A DNA stretch of 12,459 nucleotides from Candidatus Omnitrophota bacterium (GCA_028714595.1 JAQTMD010000029.1:1-12459), one strand, 5' to 3'; positions 6,209 to 12,459 are shown, counted from the first letter of the stretch. Notes: generated from the letters alone by a model not told the origin. Numbers and translations: made by a program.

Positions 6209-7569
6209 GCGAGCAGCGTTCGTTACTGGTCGATCTGTATGAGTTGACGATGGCAGAGTGTTACCGGCGCTATAAGCCGGATACCGTGGCCACGTTCGAG
6301 CTGTTCGTGCGCGAACTGCCGGCCAACCGGTCGTTCCTGCTGTGCGCGGGGCTGGAGGATGTTATCTCGTTCGTGCAGGGATTGTGCTTTCAACCGGATG
6401 ATATCGAGTATTTGCGCAGCCGCAGGATGTTCAGCGAGGAATTCCTCGGGCATCTTTCGCGGCTTTCGTTCACCGGGGACATCTGGGCCATGCCCGAAGG
6501 CACGGTGTTCTTTCCCAATGAGCCGGTGATCCGCGTGACTGCGCCGGTCATCGAGGCGCAGCTGGTGGAGAGTTTCCTTTTGTCCACCATAAACCTGCAG
6601 ACCATGATCGCCTCAAAAGCCGCGCGGGTGGTGCTGGCGGCAAAAGGCCGCCCGGTCTTTGATTTCTCGCTGCGCAGGACGCACGGCCCGGCTGCGGCAT
6701 TGAGCGTGGCGCGCTCGTCGTACATCGCAGGGTGCGCGGGTACTTCCAATGTCCTGGCAGGCAAAGTGTACGGCATGCCGGTGGCAGGGACCATGGCGCA
6801 TTCGTTCGTGATGTCGTTTGCCAACGAGCTGGAGAGTTTCCAGGCATACACCAGGACGTTTGCGGATACCTCGGTCCTGCTGGTCGATACCTATGACACG
6901 CGCAAAGGGCTTGCCAACGCCGTAAAGGCTGGGCTTGCGCTCGCGCAGGCAGGGCACCGGCTTGCGGGCGTGCGCATAGACAGCGGCGATATCCCGGCGC
7001 TCTCTAAGCTGGCGCGCAGGATGTTCGACGCCGCAGGGCTTACGCAGGTCAAGGTCGTGGCCAGCGGCAACCTCGACGAGTTCGCGATAGAGGAACTGTT
7101 GAAGCAGGGCGCCTGCGTGGACTCCTTTGGCGTGGGCACGCAGATGGGCACCAGCTTTGACGCCCCTGCGCTGGACGCGATCTACAAGCTGGTAGAGGTA
7201 TCGCAGGCCAACGGGGAGCTTTTGCCGACGATGAAGCTCAGCGCTGCAAAGGTCACCCTGCCGGGGAGAAAGCAGGTTTTCAGGAACCGGGACGCCGGCG
7301 GCACGATGACCAGCGACGTCATAGGGCTTGAGGACGAAAAGGCAAAAGGAGAGCCGCTGCTGCGCAAGGTGATAGAGCGCGGCAAATGCGTTTATTCGCT
7401 TCCCTCGCTCGAGGAAATCAGGCAGCATGCAAAAAAAGAGCTGGAGGGCCTGCCGCAGAAGCTGAAAGATATCCGGGTGCCCAAAAAGCAGAGTTATAAG
7501 ATTTCCACCGGCGCAAAGCTTGCGGCATTGACCGGCCGCCTGAAGAGCCGGCTGGCAAAGAGGCAATAG
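6205..7569 (+). CDS. pncB: Nicotinate phosphoribosyltransferase
   Basis: This 454-residue enzyme makes nicotinate mononucleotide from nicotinate and PRPP with ATP hydrolysis, in NAD salvage. The N-terminus DLYELTMAECYR (10-21) is typical of the family. FSLRRTHG (154-161) lines the PRPP site. GTMAHSF (195-201) contains the His (His199) phosphorylated during catalysis. VRIDSGDI (256-263) and DSFGVGT (306-312) complete the phosphoribosyltransferase barrel. The C-terminal tail from about residue 415 is rich in Lys and Arg. The length is typical. It overlaps the thioredoxin gene by 4 bases and abuts pncA with no gap (TAGATG), so both salvage steps are made from one message. Confidence 0.96.
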   Translation: MSEQRSLLVDLYELTMAECYRRYKPDTVATFELFVRELPANRSFLLCAGLEDVISFVQGLCFQPDDIEYLRSRRMFSEEFLGHLSRLSFTGDIWAMPEGTVFFPNEPVIRVTAPVIEAQLVESFLLSTINLQTMIASKAARVVLAAKGRPVFDFSLRRTHGPAAALSVARSSYIAGCAGTSNVLAGKVYGMPVAGTMAHSFVMSFANELESFQAYTRTFADTSVLLVDTYDTRKGLANAVKAGLALAQAGHRLAGVRIDSGDIPALSKLARRMFDAAGLTQVKVVASGNLDEFAIEELLKQGACVDSFGVGTQMGTSFDAPALDAIYKLVEVSQANGELLPTMKLSAAKVTLPGRKQVFRNRDAGGTMTSDVIGLEDEKAKGEPLLRKVIERGKCVYSLPSLEEIRQHAKKELEGLPQKLKDIRVPKKQSYKISTGAKLAALTGRLKSRLAKRQ

Positions 7570-8136
7570 ATGAAACGCATTGTGTTCATGGACGTGGATA
7601 CGCAGTATGATTTCATGAGCCCGAAGGGCGCGCTGTATGTCAAGGGCGCGCGCTTGATCGTGGCGCGGCTGAAAAGGCTGACCGCACTGGCTGATCGCTG
7701 CCGCATCCCGATCGTCTCGTCCATGGACACGCACCGCGCAAACGACCCGGAATTCAAAATGTTCCCTGCGCACTGTTTGCCGGCAAGCAGGGGACATCGC
7801 AAGATCGCCGCGACAAAAGCCGGGCGCACCCGTCAGGTAATTATTTCCAAAGCCGCCTTCGATATGTTCAGCGCTGCAAAGGCCGCGCGAACCCTGAGAG
7901 GTTTTGATACGGCGTACGTCTACGGCGTCGCCCTCGATTACTGCGTGAAGTCCGCGTGCCTGGGTTTAAGAAGACTGGGGATCGAGACGTACCTGGTACA
8001 GGACGCGACCAGGGCGGTAGCGCGCGCAAGCGGGGAGGCAGCGCTGGCGTTGCTGCGCAAAAAAGGCGTGCGTTTTATCGGCACACAACAATTAGTACGG
8101 AGGTTGTCGCCATGCAGGAAAAAGTCGGACCGCTGA
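7570..8136 (+). CDS. pncA: Nicotinamidase (isochorismatase-fold)
   Basis: This 188-residue cysteine hydrolase converts nicotinamide to nicotinate and ammonia. The catalytic triad is visible: Asp10 in VDTQYDF, Lys94 in ISKAAFD and Cys125 in YGVALDYCVK. Metal ligands are Asp53 and His55 in SMDTHRANDPEF, with His68 in FPAHC. The FPAHC and DYCVK motifs favour nicotinamidase over other isochorismatase-fold enzymes, and the adjacent pncB supports this. The basic C-terminus (from about residue 177) overlaps the LUD gene by 25 bases. A small purine patch, AAGAGG, lies 7-13 bases before the ATG inside pncB. Confidence 0.94.
   Translation: MKRIVFMDVDTQYDFMSPKGALYVKGARLIVARLKRLTALADRCRIPIVSSMDTHRANDPEFKMFPAHCLPASRGHRKIAATKAGRTRQVIISKAAFDMFSAAKAARTLRGFDTAYVYGVALDYCVKSACLGLRRLGIETYLVQDATRAVARASGEAALALLRKKGVRFIGTQQLVRRLSPCRKKSDR
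8099..8103 (+). promoter_or_regulatory. Shine-Dalgarno for the LUD-domain gene, within pncA
   Basis: GGAGG lies 8 bases before ATG 8112. It decides the start of the LUD-domain gene against the longer in-frame ORF from 7956, whose first 52 residues are read from within pncA. Confidence 0.75.
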
Positions 8137-8738
8137 TCAGGAACTGGAAAAAACGGAACATCGAAGGCATCTTCTGCCAGGACAAGGACCAGGCGCACCG
8201 GCTCATCCTCGACCTGATCCCGCAGGAGGCAAGCGTGGGTTTCAGCGGCTCGCAGACGCTCGAGGAGCTGGAGGTCATCGAGATGCTCCAGTCGCGCGGC
8301 AATAAGGTCTTTGACCAGTACGACCAGAATTTGAGCCGCGATGAAAGCATGCGCACGAGGAGGCTGGGCGCGCAGGCGGATTATTTCCTGACCAGCGCCA
8401 ATGCCATTTCGCAGAACGGCGAGATGGTTTTTTTCAGCGCCTGGGGCCACCGCATCGCGGGCATCGCCGACGCAAAACACGTCATCGTGGTGGCGGGGTT
8501 GAACAAGATAACGCCTAATCTGGAGAAGGCGATGGAGCGGGCGCGCAATTACGCGACGCCCTTGAACTGCAAGCGGCTGAAGTGGGACACGCCGTGTCTC
8601 CGGGCAGGGGTGTGCAAGAACGCGGAGTGCCTGGCGCCGGAATACGTGCGCATGTGCTGCCAGGTGCTGGTGATAGAGGCAGAGGTCGCGGCAGGGAGGA
8701 TGACGGTCATCCTCATCGGAGAAAATCTCGGGTTTTAG
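8112..8738 (+). CDS. LUD-domain protein (lactate utilization protein type, DUF162)
   Basis: This 208-residue protein belongs to the LUD (LutB/LutC, DUF162) superfamily. Family features are VGFSGSQTLEELEVIEML (42-59), DYFLTSANAISQNGEMV (90-106), HRIAGIADAKHVIVVAGLNK (113-132) and a conserved RARNYATPLN (143-152). The C-terminal part has a Cys cluster: Cys162, Cys168, Cys173 and Cys182-183, as in stand-alone LUD proteins of anaerobes; a metal role is possible but not shown. The LutA and LutB partners (Fe-S oxidoreductases) are absent, so lactate oxidation is not indicated. Its position right after pncA and pncB might hint at a nucleotide or redox function, which is speculation. Confidence 0.88.
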   Translation: MQEKVGPLIRNWKKRNIEGIFCQDKDQAHRLILDLIPQEASVGFSGSQTLEELEVIEMLQSRGNKVFDQYDQNLSRDESMRTRRLGAQADYFLTSANAISQNGEMVFFSAWGHRIAGIADAKHVIVVAGLNKITPNLEKAMERARNYATPLNCKRLKWDTPCLRAGVCKNAECLAPEYVRMCCQVLVIEAEVAAGRMTVILIGENLGF

Positions 8739-8749
8739 AAAGGGAGCGT

Positions 8750-9046
8750 ATGTTCGACCAACTGAAGAATTTCATGGACGTGCAGAAAAAGCTCAAGGAG
8801 GTTAAGGAACAGCTGGGCAGGACCACGTTTTCCGTCGCCAGCGCAGACGGACTGGTGACCATCACCATGAACGGATCGCAGGAGATACAGGCGCTGGAGC
8901 TGGGGAGCCGGCCGCAGGAGATAGACAAGGCCCGGCTCGAGGCGGCTTTAAAAGACGCGATGAGCAGGGCGGTCAAGCGGTCCCAGGAAGTCGCCGCGCA
9001 AAAGATGCGGGAAGTCACCGGCATAAAATTGCCCGGGCAGGATTAA
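8750..9046 (+). CDS. YbaB/EbfC family nucleoid-associated protein
   Basis: This 98-residue protein matches the YbaB/EbfC family, small dimeric DNA-binding proteins. A charged helix (residues 3-24) is followed by a beta stretch with ASADGLVTITMNGSQEIQALEL (30-51), where the family has G.V.V...G...I..(V/I), and a long C-terminal helix (56-88). The start follows AAAGGGAG and lies 11 bases after the LUD gene; upstream in-frame codons belong to the LUD reading region. Family members usually sit between dnaX and recR, neither of which is here, so this copy lies in an unusual context. Confidence 0.82.
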   Translation: MFDQLKNFMDVQKKLKEVKEQLGRTTFSVASADGLVTITMNGSQEIQALELGSRPQEIDKARLEAALKDAMSRAVKRSQEVAAQKMREVTGIKLPGQD

Positions 9047-9060
9047 GGGGAGCAACATAC

Positions 9061-9438
9061 ATGGAAGCACAGAAAGATTTCTACCAGGTCGTGGAACAGA
9101 TCTTTGGCCGCGACCCGCGCTACAAGCCGGACTGCTATGAGTTCGTGATGCAGGCGCTGGAGCATACCCAGAAGAAGCTGAAGATCGAGGGGCATGTCTC
9201 GGGCAGGCAGCTCCTGGACGGCATCCGGGATTTCGCGCTCAAGGAATACGGGCCGATGGCAAAGACCGTGCTCAAGCACTGGGGCGTTTCAAACACCGCG
9301 GATTTCGGCAATATCGTCTTCAATATGATAGAGCAGCAGCTGCTTTCAAAGACGGACCAGGACAGGCTCGCGGACTTCGAGAACGTGTTCGATTTCGAGG
9401 AAGCGTTCAAACATATCGTCAAGGACCTTTCGTTATAG
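9061..9438 (+). CDS. Minf_1886-like conserved small protein of unknown function
   Basis: This 125-residue soluble, acidic protein resembles the Minf_1886 family (TIGR04138 from memory), described as restricted mostly to Planctomycetes, Verrucomicrobia and relatives. Recognisable stretches are RDPRYKPDCYEFVMQALEHT (17-36), VSGRQLLDGIRDFALKEYGPM (46-66), LKHWGV (71-76) and FGNIVFNMIEQ (82-92). The start follows a good GGGGAG site, 14 bases after the ybaB-like gene. It ends 4 bases before the MetE-like gene. No catalytic motif is apparent and the function is unknown. It is useful as a phylogenetic marker for a PVC-type bacterium. The family name is recalled, not searched. Confidence 0.75.
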   Translation: MEAQKDFYQVVEQIFGRDPRYKPDCYEFVMQALEHTQKKLKIEGHVSGRQLLDGIRDFALKEYGPMAKTVLKHWGVSNTADFGNIVFNMIEQQLLSKTDQDRLADFENVFDFEEAFKHIVKDLSL

Positions 9439-9442
9439 ACCT

Positions 9443-10468
9443 ATGAATATCAAAGGACTGGCAACAGGCATCGGAAGCCTCCCGTTCCACGACGCAGACC
9501 AGGCAACGGACTTTGTCCTGAAAAACCTGCCGCAGGTCCCGTTCTGGCCGCAGCTGCCCAAGCGCGATCTGCGCGAGGGCATGGTGGCGCAGTTCAGCGA
9601 GGGTTTACCCTGCATACGGGCGACCGCGGACGGTATGTTCTTCGACGAACGGGAAAAGGACCGGGAGCTGGAGGTATTCTACGGCCGCATCATCGCCGGA
9701 GAGACGCAGAAGTTCGCCATAAGCCGCGACTACGCCGCAGGGCTGTACAGTTTCCTTCGGAGGCTCAAAGACAAGGGCTGCGCAGGCATCGAGGCCGTCA
9801 AGTGCCAGATCACCGGGCCGTTCACGGTTGCCGCCAGCGTCAATGACAAGGCGGGCGTGGCGCTTATCCACGACGAGATCTTCATGGAGGCGGTCATCAA
9901 GGGCCTGGCCATGAAGGCGCTCTGGCAGATCCGTTTGTTCGAGGAGTTCAAGAAACCTTTGATCGTGTTCGTGGACGAGCCGTATTTGAGCTGTTTTGGC
10001 TCGGCGTTCACGCCCCTGAGCAGGGATACGGTGATCAAGAACCTTACGGAGCTCACCAAAGACCTGCAGTCGGACCAGGTCACGGTGGGCGTGCACTGCT
10101 GCGGGAATACCGATTGGTCAATATTCACGGAAGTGGAATCCATCGGCCTGATCAGTTTTGATGCCTTTGAGTTCTGGGACAGGCTGGTGCTCTACGCGGA
10201 TGATCTGAAGAAGTTCCTCAAGCGCGGCGGGATTTTGTGCTGGGGTATGGTGCCCACCCAGGAGTACAGCGATGCGATCACGCCCGATGTCTTGAAGAAA
10301 AGGCTTGATGAGGCGCTGGCAGCCATGGTGAGAAAGGGAGTTGACGAGAAGCTGGTGCGCCAGCAGTTGTTGGTCAGCCCCGCCTGCGGCTGCGGCAGCC
10401 TTGATGTCAGGACTACGGAGAAGATTTTCGGCACCCTGGGACGGCTTTCCGTTGCCCTGAAAGGCTAA
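9443..10468 (+). CDS. Core-MetE-like (single-barrel) methionine synthase/methyltransferase
   Basis: This 341-residue protein corresponds to the C-terminal barrel of cobalamin-independent methionine synthase, which transfers a methyl group to a zinc-bound thiol. Predicted zinc ligands are His218 and Cys220 in VHCCGN, with Cys315 in SPACGCGS and an acidic residue of DAFEF (240-244). VDEP (177-180) and the opening ATGIGSLP (7-14) are further family hallmarks. It lacks the N-terminal barrel of full MetE (about 750 residues), as do the core-MetE proteins of archaea and Dehalococcoides, which take methyl from a corrinoid protein. Folate use is therefore unlikely, but unproven. No clear Shine-Dalgarno precedes ATG 9443, suggesting coupling to the gene ending 4 bases upstream. 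Confidence 0.82.
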   Translation: MNIKGLATGIGSLPFHDADQATDFVLKNLPQVPFWPQLPKRDLREGMVAQFSEGLPCIRATADGMFFDEREKDRELEVFYGRIIAGETQKFAISRDYAAGLYSFLRRLKDKGCAGIEAVKCQITGPFTVAASVNDKAGVALIHDEIFMEAVIKGLAMKALWQIRLFEEFKKPLIVFVDEPYLSCFGSAFTPLSRDTVIKNLTELTKDLQSDQVTVGVHCCGNTDWSIFTEVESIGLISFDAFEFWDRLVLYADDLKKFLKRGGILCWGMVPTQEYSDAITPDVLKKRLDEALAAMVRKGVDEKLVRQQLLVSPACGCGSLDVRTTEKIFGTLGRLSVALKG

Positions 10469-10472
10469 CTAT

Positions 10473-10509
10473 TCCACAACCCCCGGGGTTCAACCCCGGG
10501 GGTTGTGGA
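10473..10509. terminator. Strong 16-bp GC-rich hairpin after the MetE-like gene (terminator-like, no T tract)
   Basis: TCCACAACCCCCGGGG (10473-10488) pairs perfectly with 10494-10509 across a TTCAA loop. It begins 4 bases after the stop of the MetE-like gene and precedes the por promoter, so it marks an operon boundary. There is no T run after it, so Rho-independent termination is doubtful; an mRNA end-protecting hairpin or a short repeat element is equally possible. The AACCCCGGGGG core is shared with 4196-4247. Confidence 0.7.
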
Positions 10510-10524
10510 GGGGAAAGATAGTAT

Positions 10525-10553
10525 TTGACAAGCAGGGGTGAAAGTAATAATAT
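10525..10553 (+). promoter_or_regulatory. Near-consensus sigma70 promoter for the por operon
   Basis: A perfect TTGACA (10525-10530) is separated by 17 bases from TAATAT (10548-10553, 4 of 6 consensus bases). Predicted transcription starts near 10560, just before a run of seven T (10561-10567), giving a leader of about 40 bases before porC. No operator repeats are obvious. It is the best promoter-like site in the window. Confidence 0.75.
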
Positions 10554-10589
10554 AGGGATGTTTTTTTCACGATAAACCCCTATCCAAGC

Positions 10590-10595
10590 AAGGAG
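10590..10595 (+). promoter_or_regulatory. Shine-Dalgarno for porC
   Basis: AAGGAG lies 6 bases before ATG 10602. A TTG at 10599 is directly before and in frame, but the ATG has the better spacing and gives the usual MKEIRIH start. Confidence 0.8.
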
Positions 10596-10601
10596 TTCTT
10601 G

Positions 10602-11150
10602 ATGAAAGAGATAAGGATACACGCGCGCGCAGGTCAGGGCGCCATTACCACCGCAGCCATCCTGGGCTATGCCTATTTTTCCAAAGGGATGTACCCGTAC
10701 GCATTCCCCAACTTCGGCGCCGCGCGCATGGGCGCTCCCATGAACGCCTTTGTGCGGGTGGACGCAAAGCCGGTGCGTTTGCGCAGCCAGATCTATGAGC
10801 CGGATTATGTCATCATCGTGGACGCCTCGCTTTTGCGCGGCTTCAACTGTTTTGCCGGCCTCAAAGAGGACGGCATTGCCATCGTGAACCAGCGCGAGGG
10901 CGTGGAGATACCTAAATTAAAGGCAAAGCAGAAGCTGTTCGTGGTGCCGGCTAATGAGATCGCTCTCAAGACCATCGGCAGGCCGCTGGGCAACACCGCG
11001 CTGCTGGGGGCTTTTTCGGCAGCCACGAATGAACTGGACGTCGAATCGCTCAACGCCGCAGTCAAGCAGCGGTTCAGCGGCAAGGCGCTTGAAGGCAACA
11101 TCGAAGCCATCAAGCAGGGATTTGAATTTGTGAAGAGTTTGAAAAGATAG
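10602..11150 (+). CDS. porC: 2-oxoacid (pyruvate-type):ferredoxin oxidoreductase, gamma subunit
   Basis: This 182-residue protein is the gamma subunit of a four-subunit POR/VOR/KOR-type enzyme, which interconverts a 2-oxoacid and CoA with acyl-CoA, CO2 and reduced ferredoxin in the cytoplasm. Family features are IRIHARAGQGAITTA (4-18, the G.GGQG region), FPNFGAARMGAPMNAFVR (35-52), EPDYVIIVD (66-74) and the late NTALLGAF (131-138). The order gamma, delta, alpha with separate small subunits is that of the heteromeric PORs of Thermotoga and archaea. Substrate choice (pyruvate versus branched 2-oxoacids) cannot be settled from this subunit. It has its own promoter and is separated from porD by a REP-like repeat. 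Confidence 0.93.
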   Translation: MKEIRIHARAGQGAITTAAILGYAYFSKGMYPYAFPNFGAARMGAPMNAFVRVDAKPVRLRSQIYEPDYVIIVDASLLRGFNCFAGLKEDGIAIVNQREGVEIPKLKAKQKLFVVPANEIALKTIGRPLGNTALLGAFSAATNELDVESLNAAVKQRFSGKALEGNIEAIKQGFEFVKSLKR

Positions 11151-11157
11151 AGTATTA

Positions 11158-11235
11158 AGGGACAGTCCCCTTTCCGAGGCGCAGGATCCCTGCCAGGGCG
11201 GGGACAGTCCCTACGATAGGGGACAGTCCCTACGA
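11158..11235 (+). repeat. REP-like repeat, copy 2, between porC and porD
   Basis: This 78-base element matches copy 1 (129-206) in length and at roughly four of five positions. It has three GGGACAGTCCC units (11159-11169, 11201-11211, 11220-11230), all in the same orientation, whereas the third unit is inverted in copy 1. It fills most of the 101-base gap between the porC stop and the porD start, inside a presumed single transcript. It could lower or decouple porD expression, or protect the porC message. Confidence 0.75.
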
Positions 11236-11237
11236 TA
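11200..11237 (+). repeat. Exact tandem duplication of a 19-base unit before porD
   Basis: The unit GGGGACAGTCCCTACGATA occurs at 11200-11218 and again, identical, at 11219-11237. The second unit runs directly into the porD ribosome binding site AAAGGAG (11237-11243). Exact identity suggests a recent duplication, or copy-number slippage between strains. Confidence 0.85.
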
Positions 11238-11243
11238 AAGGAG
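11237..11243 (+). promoter_or_regulatory. Shine-Dalgarno for porD adjoining the tandem repeat
   Basis: AAAGGAG lies 8 bases before ATG 11252, and its first A is the last base of the 19-base tandem unit. The repeat hairpin therefore sits immediately upstream of the ribosome binding site. Confidence 0.8.
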
Positions 11244-11251
11244 ATAATCAC

Positions 11252-11524
11252 ATGTTCGGACCGCTTATCTGCAAGCCTGGCTCAAGCCGCAAAAACAAGA
11301 CCGGTTCCTGGCGCATGGAATCCCGGCCGAATTTCCTGAAGAAGAACTGCGCGGGGTGCAAGCTCTGCGTTTCAGTGTGCCCGGAGTCCTGCATCACCGA
11401 GACCGAAAAGAACGCGTTTGAAGTGGACATGTCCTATTGCAAAGGCTGCGGGCTCTGCGCCGTGGTCTGCCCGAAAAAAGACATAGAGATGGTCAAGGAA
11501 GAGACAGCCGAAAAAACGAAATAA
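11252..11524 (+). CDS. porD: 2-oxoacid:ferredoxin oxidoreductase, delta subunit (2[4Fe-4S] ferredoxin)
   Basis: This 90-residue protein carries two [4Fe-4S] clusters that pass electrons out of the POR complex. The first cluster motif is C33-x2-C36-x2-C39-x3-C43-P and the second C63-x2-C66-x2-C69-x3-C73-P. The N-terminal GSWRMESRPNFLKKN (18-32) is the usual lead-in for PorD subunits. Cys7 and Cys47 are extra and not part of the standard motifs. The tail is Lys/Glu rich. It is preceded by a strong ribosome binding site next to the repeat and followed 18 bases later by porA. Confidence 0.95.
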   Translation: MFGPLICKPGSSRKNKTGSWRMESRPNFLKKNCAGCKLCVSVCPESCITETEKNAFEVDMSYCKGCGLCAVVCPKKDIEMVKEETAEKTK

Positions 11525-11542
11525 TCGAGAAAGGCAAACAAG

Positions 11543-12459
11543 ATGAAAGAATTTCTTGAAGGTTCGATGGCAGTGGCAAAGGCAGTCAAGCTCTGCCGGC
11601 CGGGCGTTATCTCCGCCTACCCGATCACGCCCCAGACGCATATCGTCGAAGAGCTGGCGCAGATGGTTGCCGACGGGCACTTGAACGCCCAGTTCGTGAA
11701 CGTCGAGAGCGAGCATTCTGCGGCGTCAGTGGTGCTGGGCGCCGAGGCAACAGGCGTGCGCTCGTATACCGCTACCAGCTCGCAGGGCCTGTTCTATATG
11801 GCGGAAGTAATCTTCAACATCGCCGGCATGCGGCTGCCCATTGTCCTGACCGACGCCAACCGCGCCATATCCGCGCCTATCAACATCTGGAACGACCACC
11901 AGGATACTATTTCCCTGCGCGACGCAGGCTGGGTGCAGTTCTATACCGAAGACAACCAGGAGAGCATCGATTTCCATATCCTTGCCTACCGGCTCGCCGA
12001 GGACAAAAACATCATGCTGCCGGTCATGGTGTGCATGGACGGATTCATCCTCACCCACGGCATCGAGACCGTGGACATGCCCGCGCAGGAACAGGTAGAT
12101 AAGTTTTTGCCGCCGTACAAAGCCCTCTATAAACTCGACGTGGATAATCCCATGACCCTGGGGCCGCTGGCCGACCCGGATTATTATACCGAAGCCCGCT
12201 ACGCCATCCACGAGACCCACAAAAAAGTGCTCGCTCTTATCCCGAAATTGACTGCCGAGTTTGCCAGGACCTTTGGCCGCGCCTATAACGGCCTGATCGA
12301 AGGCTACCAGACCAGGGACGCGGAACGCGTTATCGTGGCAATGGGCTCGGTGTGCGGCACGGTCAAGGACGTGGTGGACGAGCTGCGCAAAAAGGGAAAG
12401 AAAGTCGGGATGCTCAAGGTCACCTGTTTCCGGCCGTTCCCCGTGCAGGCCGTTTACGA
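11543..12459 (+). CDS. porA: 2-oxoacid:ferredoxin oxidoreductase, alpha subunit (partial, runs off window)
   Basis: The reading frame is open from ATG 11543 through the window end: 305 codons, with no stop. It is the alpha subunit carrying the pyrimidine-binding thiamine domain. Family blocks are SAYPITPQT (24-32), VNVESEHSAASVVLGAEATG (52-71), which holds the conserved Glu that activates thiamine diphosphate, ATSSQGLFYMAEVI (77-90), and NRAISAPINIWNDHQD (106-121). MGSVCGTVKDVVDELR and a FRPFP near the edge belong to domain III. About 80-90 residues of a typical alpha subunit (near 390) should lie downstream, and porB is expected next. A porA-type ATG with only a weak AAAGGC upstream starts it. 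Confidence 0.93.
   Translation, partial: MKEFLEGSMAVAKAVKLCRPGVISAYPITPQTHIVEELAQMVADGHLNAQFVNVESEHSAASVVLGAEATGVRSYTATSSQGLFYMAEVIFNIAGMRLPIVLTDANRAISAPINIWNDHQDTISLRDAGWVQFYTEDNQESIDFHILAYRLAEDKNIMLPVMVCMDGFILTHGIETVDMPAQEQVDKFLPPYKALYKLDVDNPMTLGPLADPDYYTEARYAIHETHKKVLALIPKLTAEFARTFGRAYNGLIEGYQTRDAERVIVAMGSVCGTVKDVVDELRKKGKKVGMLKVTCFRPFPVQAVY

Noticed and set aside
6613..7797. Long reverse-strand ORF of 394 codons across pncB and pncA
   Set aside because: It is antisense to two well-matched enzymes, has no recognisable domain, is rich in His, Arg and Cys in the way of GC-driven shadow frames, and spans a gene border.
11726..12220. Reverse-strand ORF of 164 codons at the window end
   Set aside because: It is opposite an uninterrupted porA frame with strong family motifs.

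Overview
The window is a bacterial chromosome segment with high GC content and strong G/C preference at third codon positions. It comes from an anaerobe or an organism with anaerobic metabolism, because it carries a multi-subunit 2-oxoacid (pyruvate-type):ferredoxin oxidoreductase. A small protein of the Minf_1886 type, known mainly from the Planctomycetes-Verrucomicrobia group, a single-barrel MetE-like protein and GGGACAGTCCC palindromic repeats fit a PVC-superphylum lineage such as Omnitrophota. That placement is inference. All recognised genes lie on the + strand.

Layout. (A) Positions 2-91 hold the tail of an unidentified gene, and an extended -10 promoter (88-115) overlaps its stop. A REP-like repeat (129-206) follows in the presumed leader. 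Then comes a tightly packed, mostly overlapping operon: rmuC, a small TM2-like membrane protein, a DUF167/YggU protein, pgeF/yfiH, a rhomboid protease and a sirtuin (239-3941). (B) A 324-base intergenic region holds an 87-base nested hairpin, smaller stems and a GC-rich hairpin directly in front of a strong ribosome binding site. (C) A second packed operon (4266-10468) encodes a flavodoxin-family protein, CutA, a DsbD-type membrane electron carrier, a TlpA-like thioredoxin, nicotinate phosphoribosyltransferase, nicotinamidase, a LUD-domain protein, a YbaB/EbfC protein, a Minf_1886-like protein and a core-MetE-like methyltransferase. It ends at a 16-bp GC-rich hairpin. (D) A near-consensus sigma70 promoter (10525-10553) drives porC-porD-porA. 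A second REP-like copy (11158-11235) sits between porC and porD, and porA runs off the window.

How the genes fit together. pncA and pncB recycle nicotinamide to nicotinate mononucleotide; the sirtuin of the upstream operon produces nicotinamide, so the region has an NAD turnover theme. The DsbD-type carrier plus the TlpA-like protein form a minimal pathway for moving reducing equivalents across the membrane. The por genes supply reduced ferredoxin or acetyl-CoA.

Most of the coding content is recognisable housekeeping or metabolic material, and I see no clear new defence or mobile system. The less ordinary signals are the non-coding ones: paired REP-like repeats inside transcribed regions, a perfect 30-bp palindrome, a nested hairpin, and a GC palindrome motif shared by two operon boundaries. 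The link of Minf_1886 to the core-MetE gene and the partnerless LUD gene are also worth a look.
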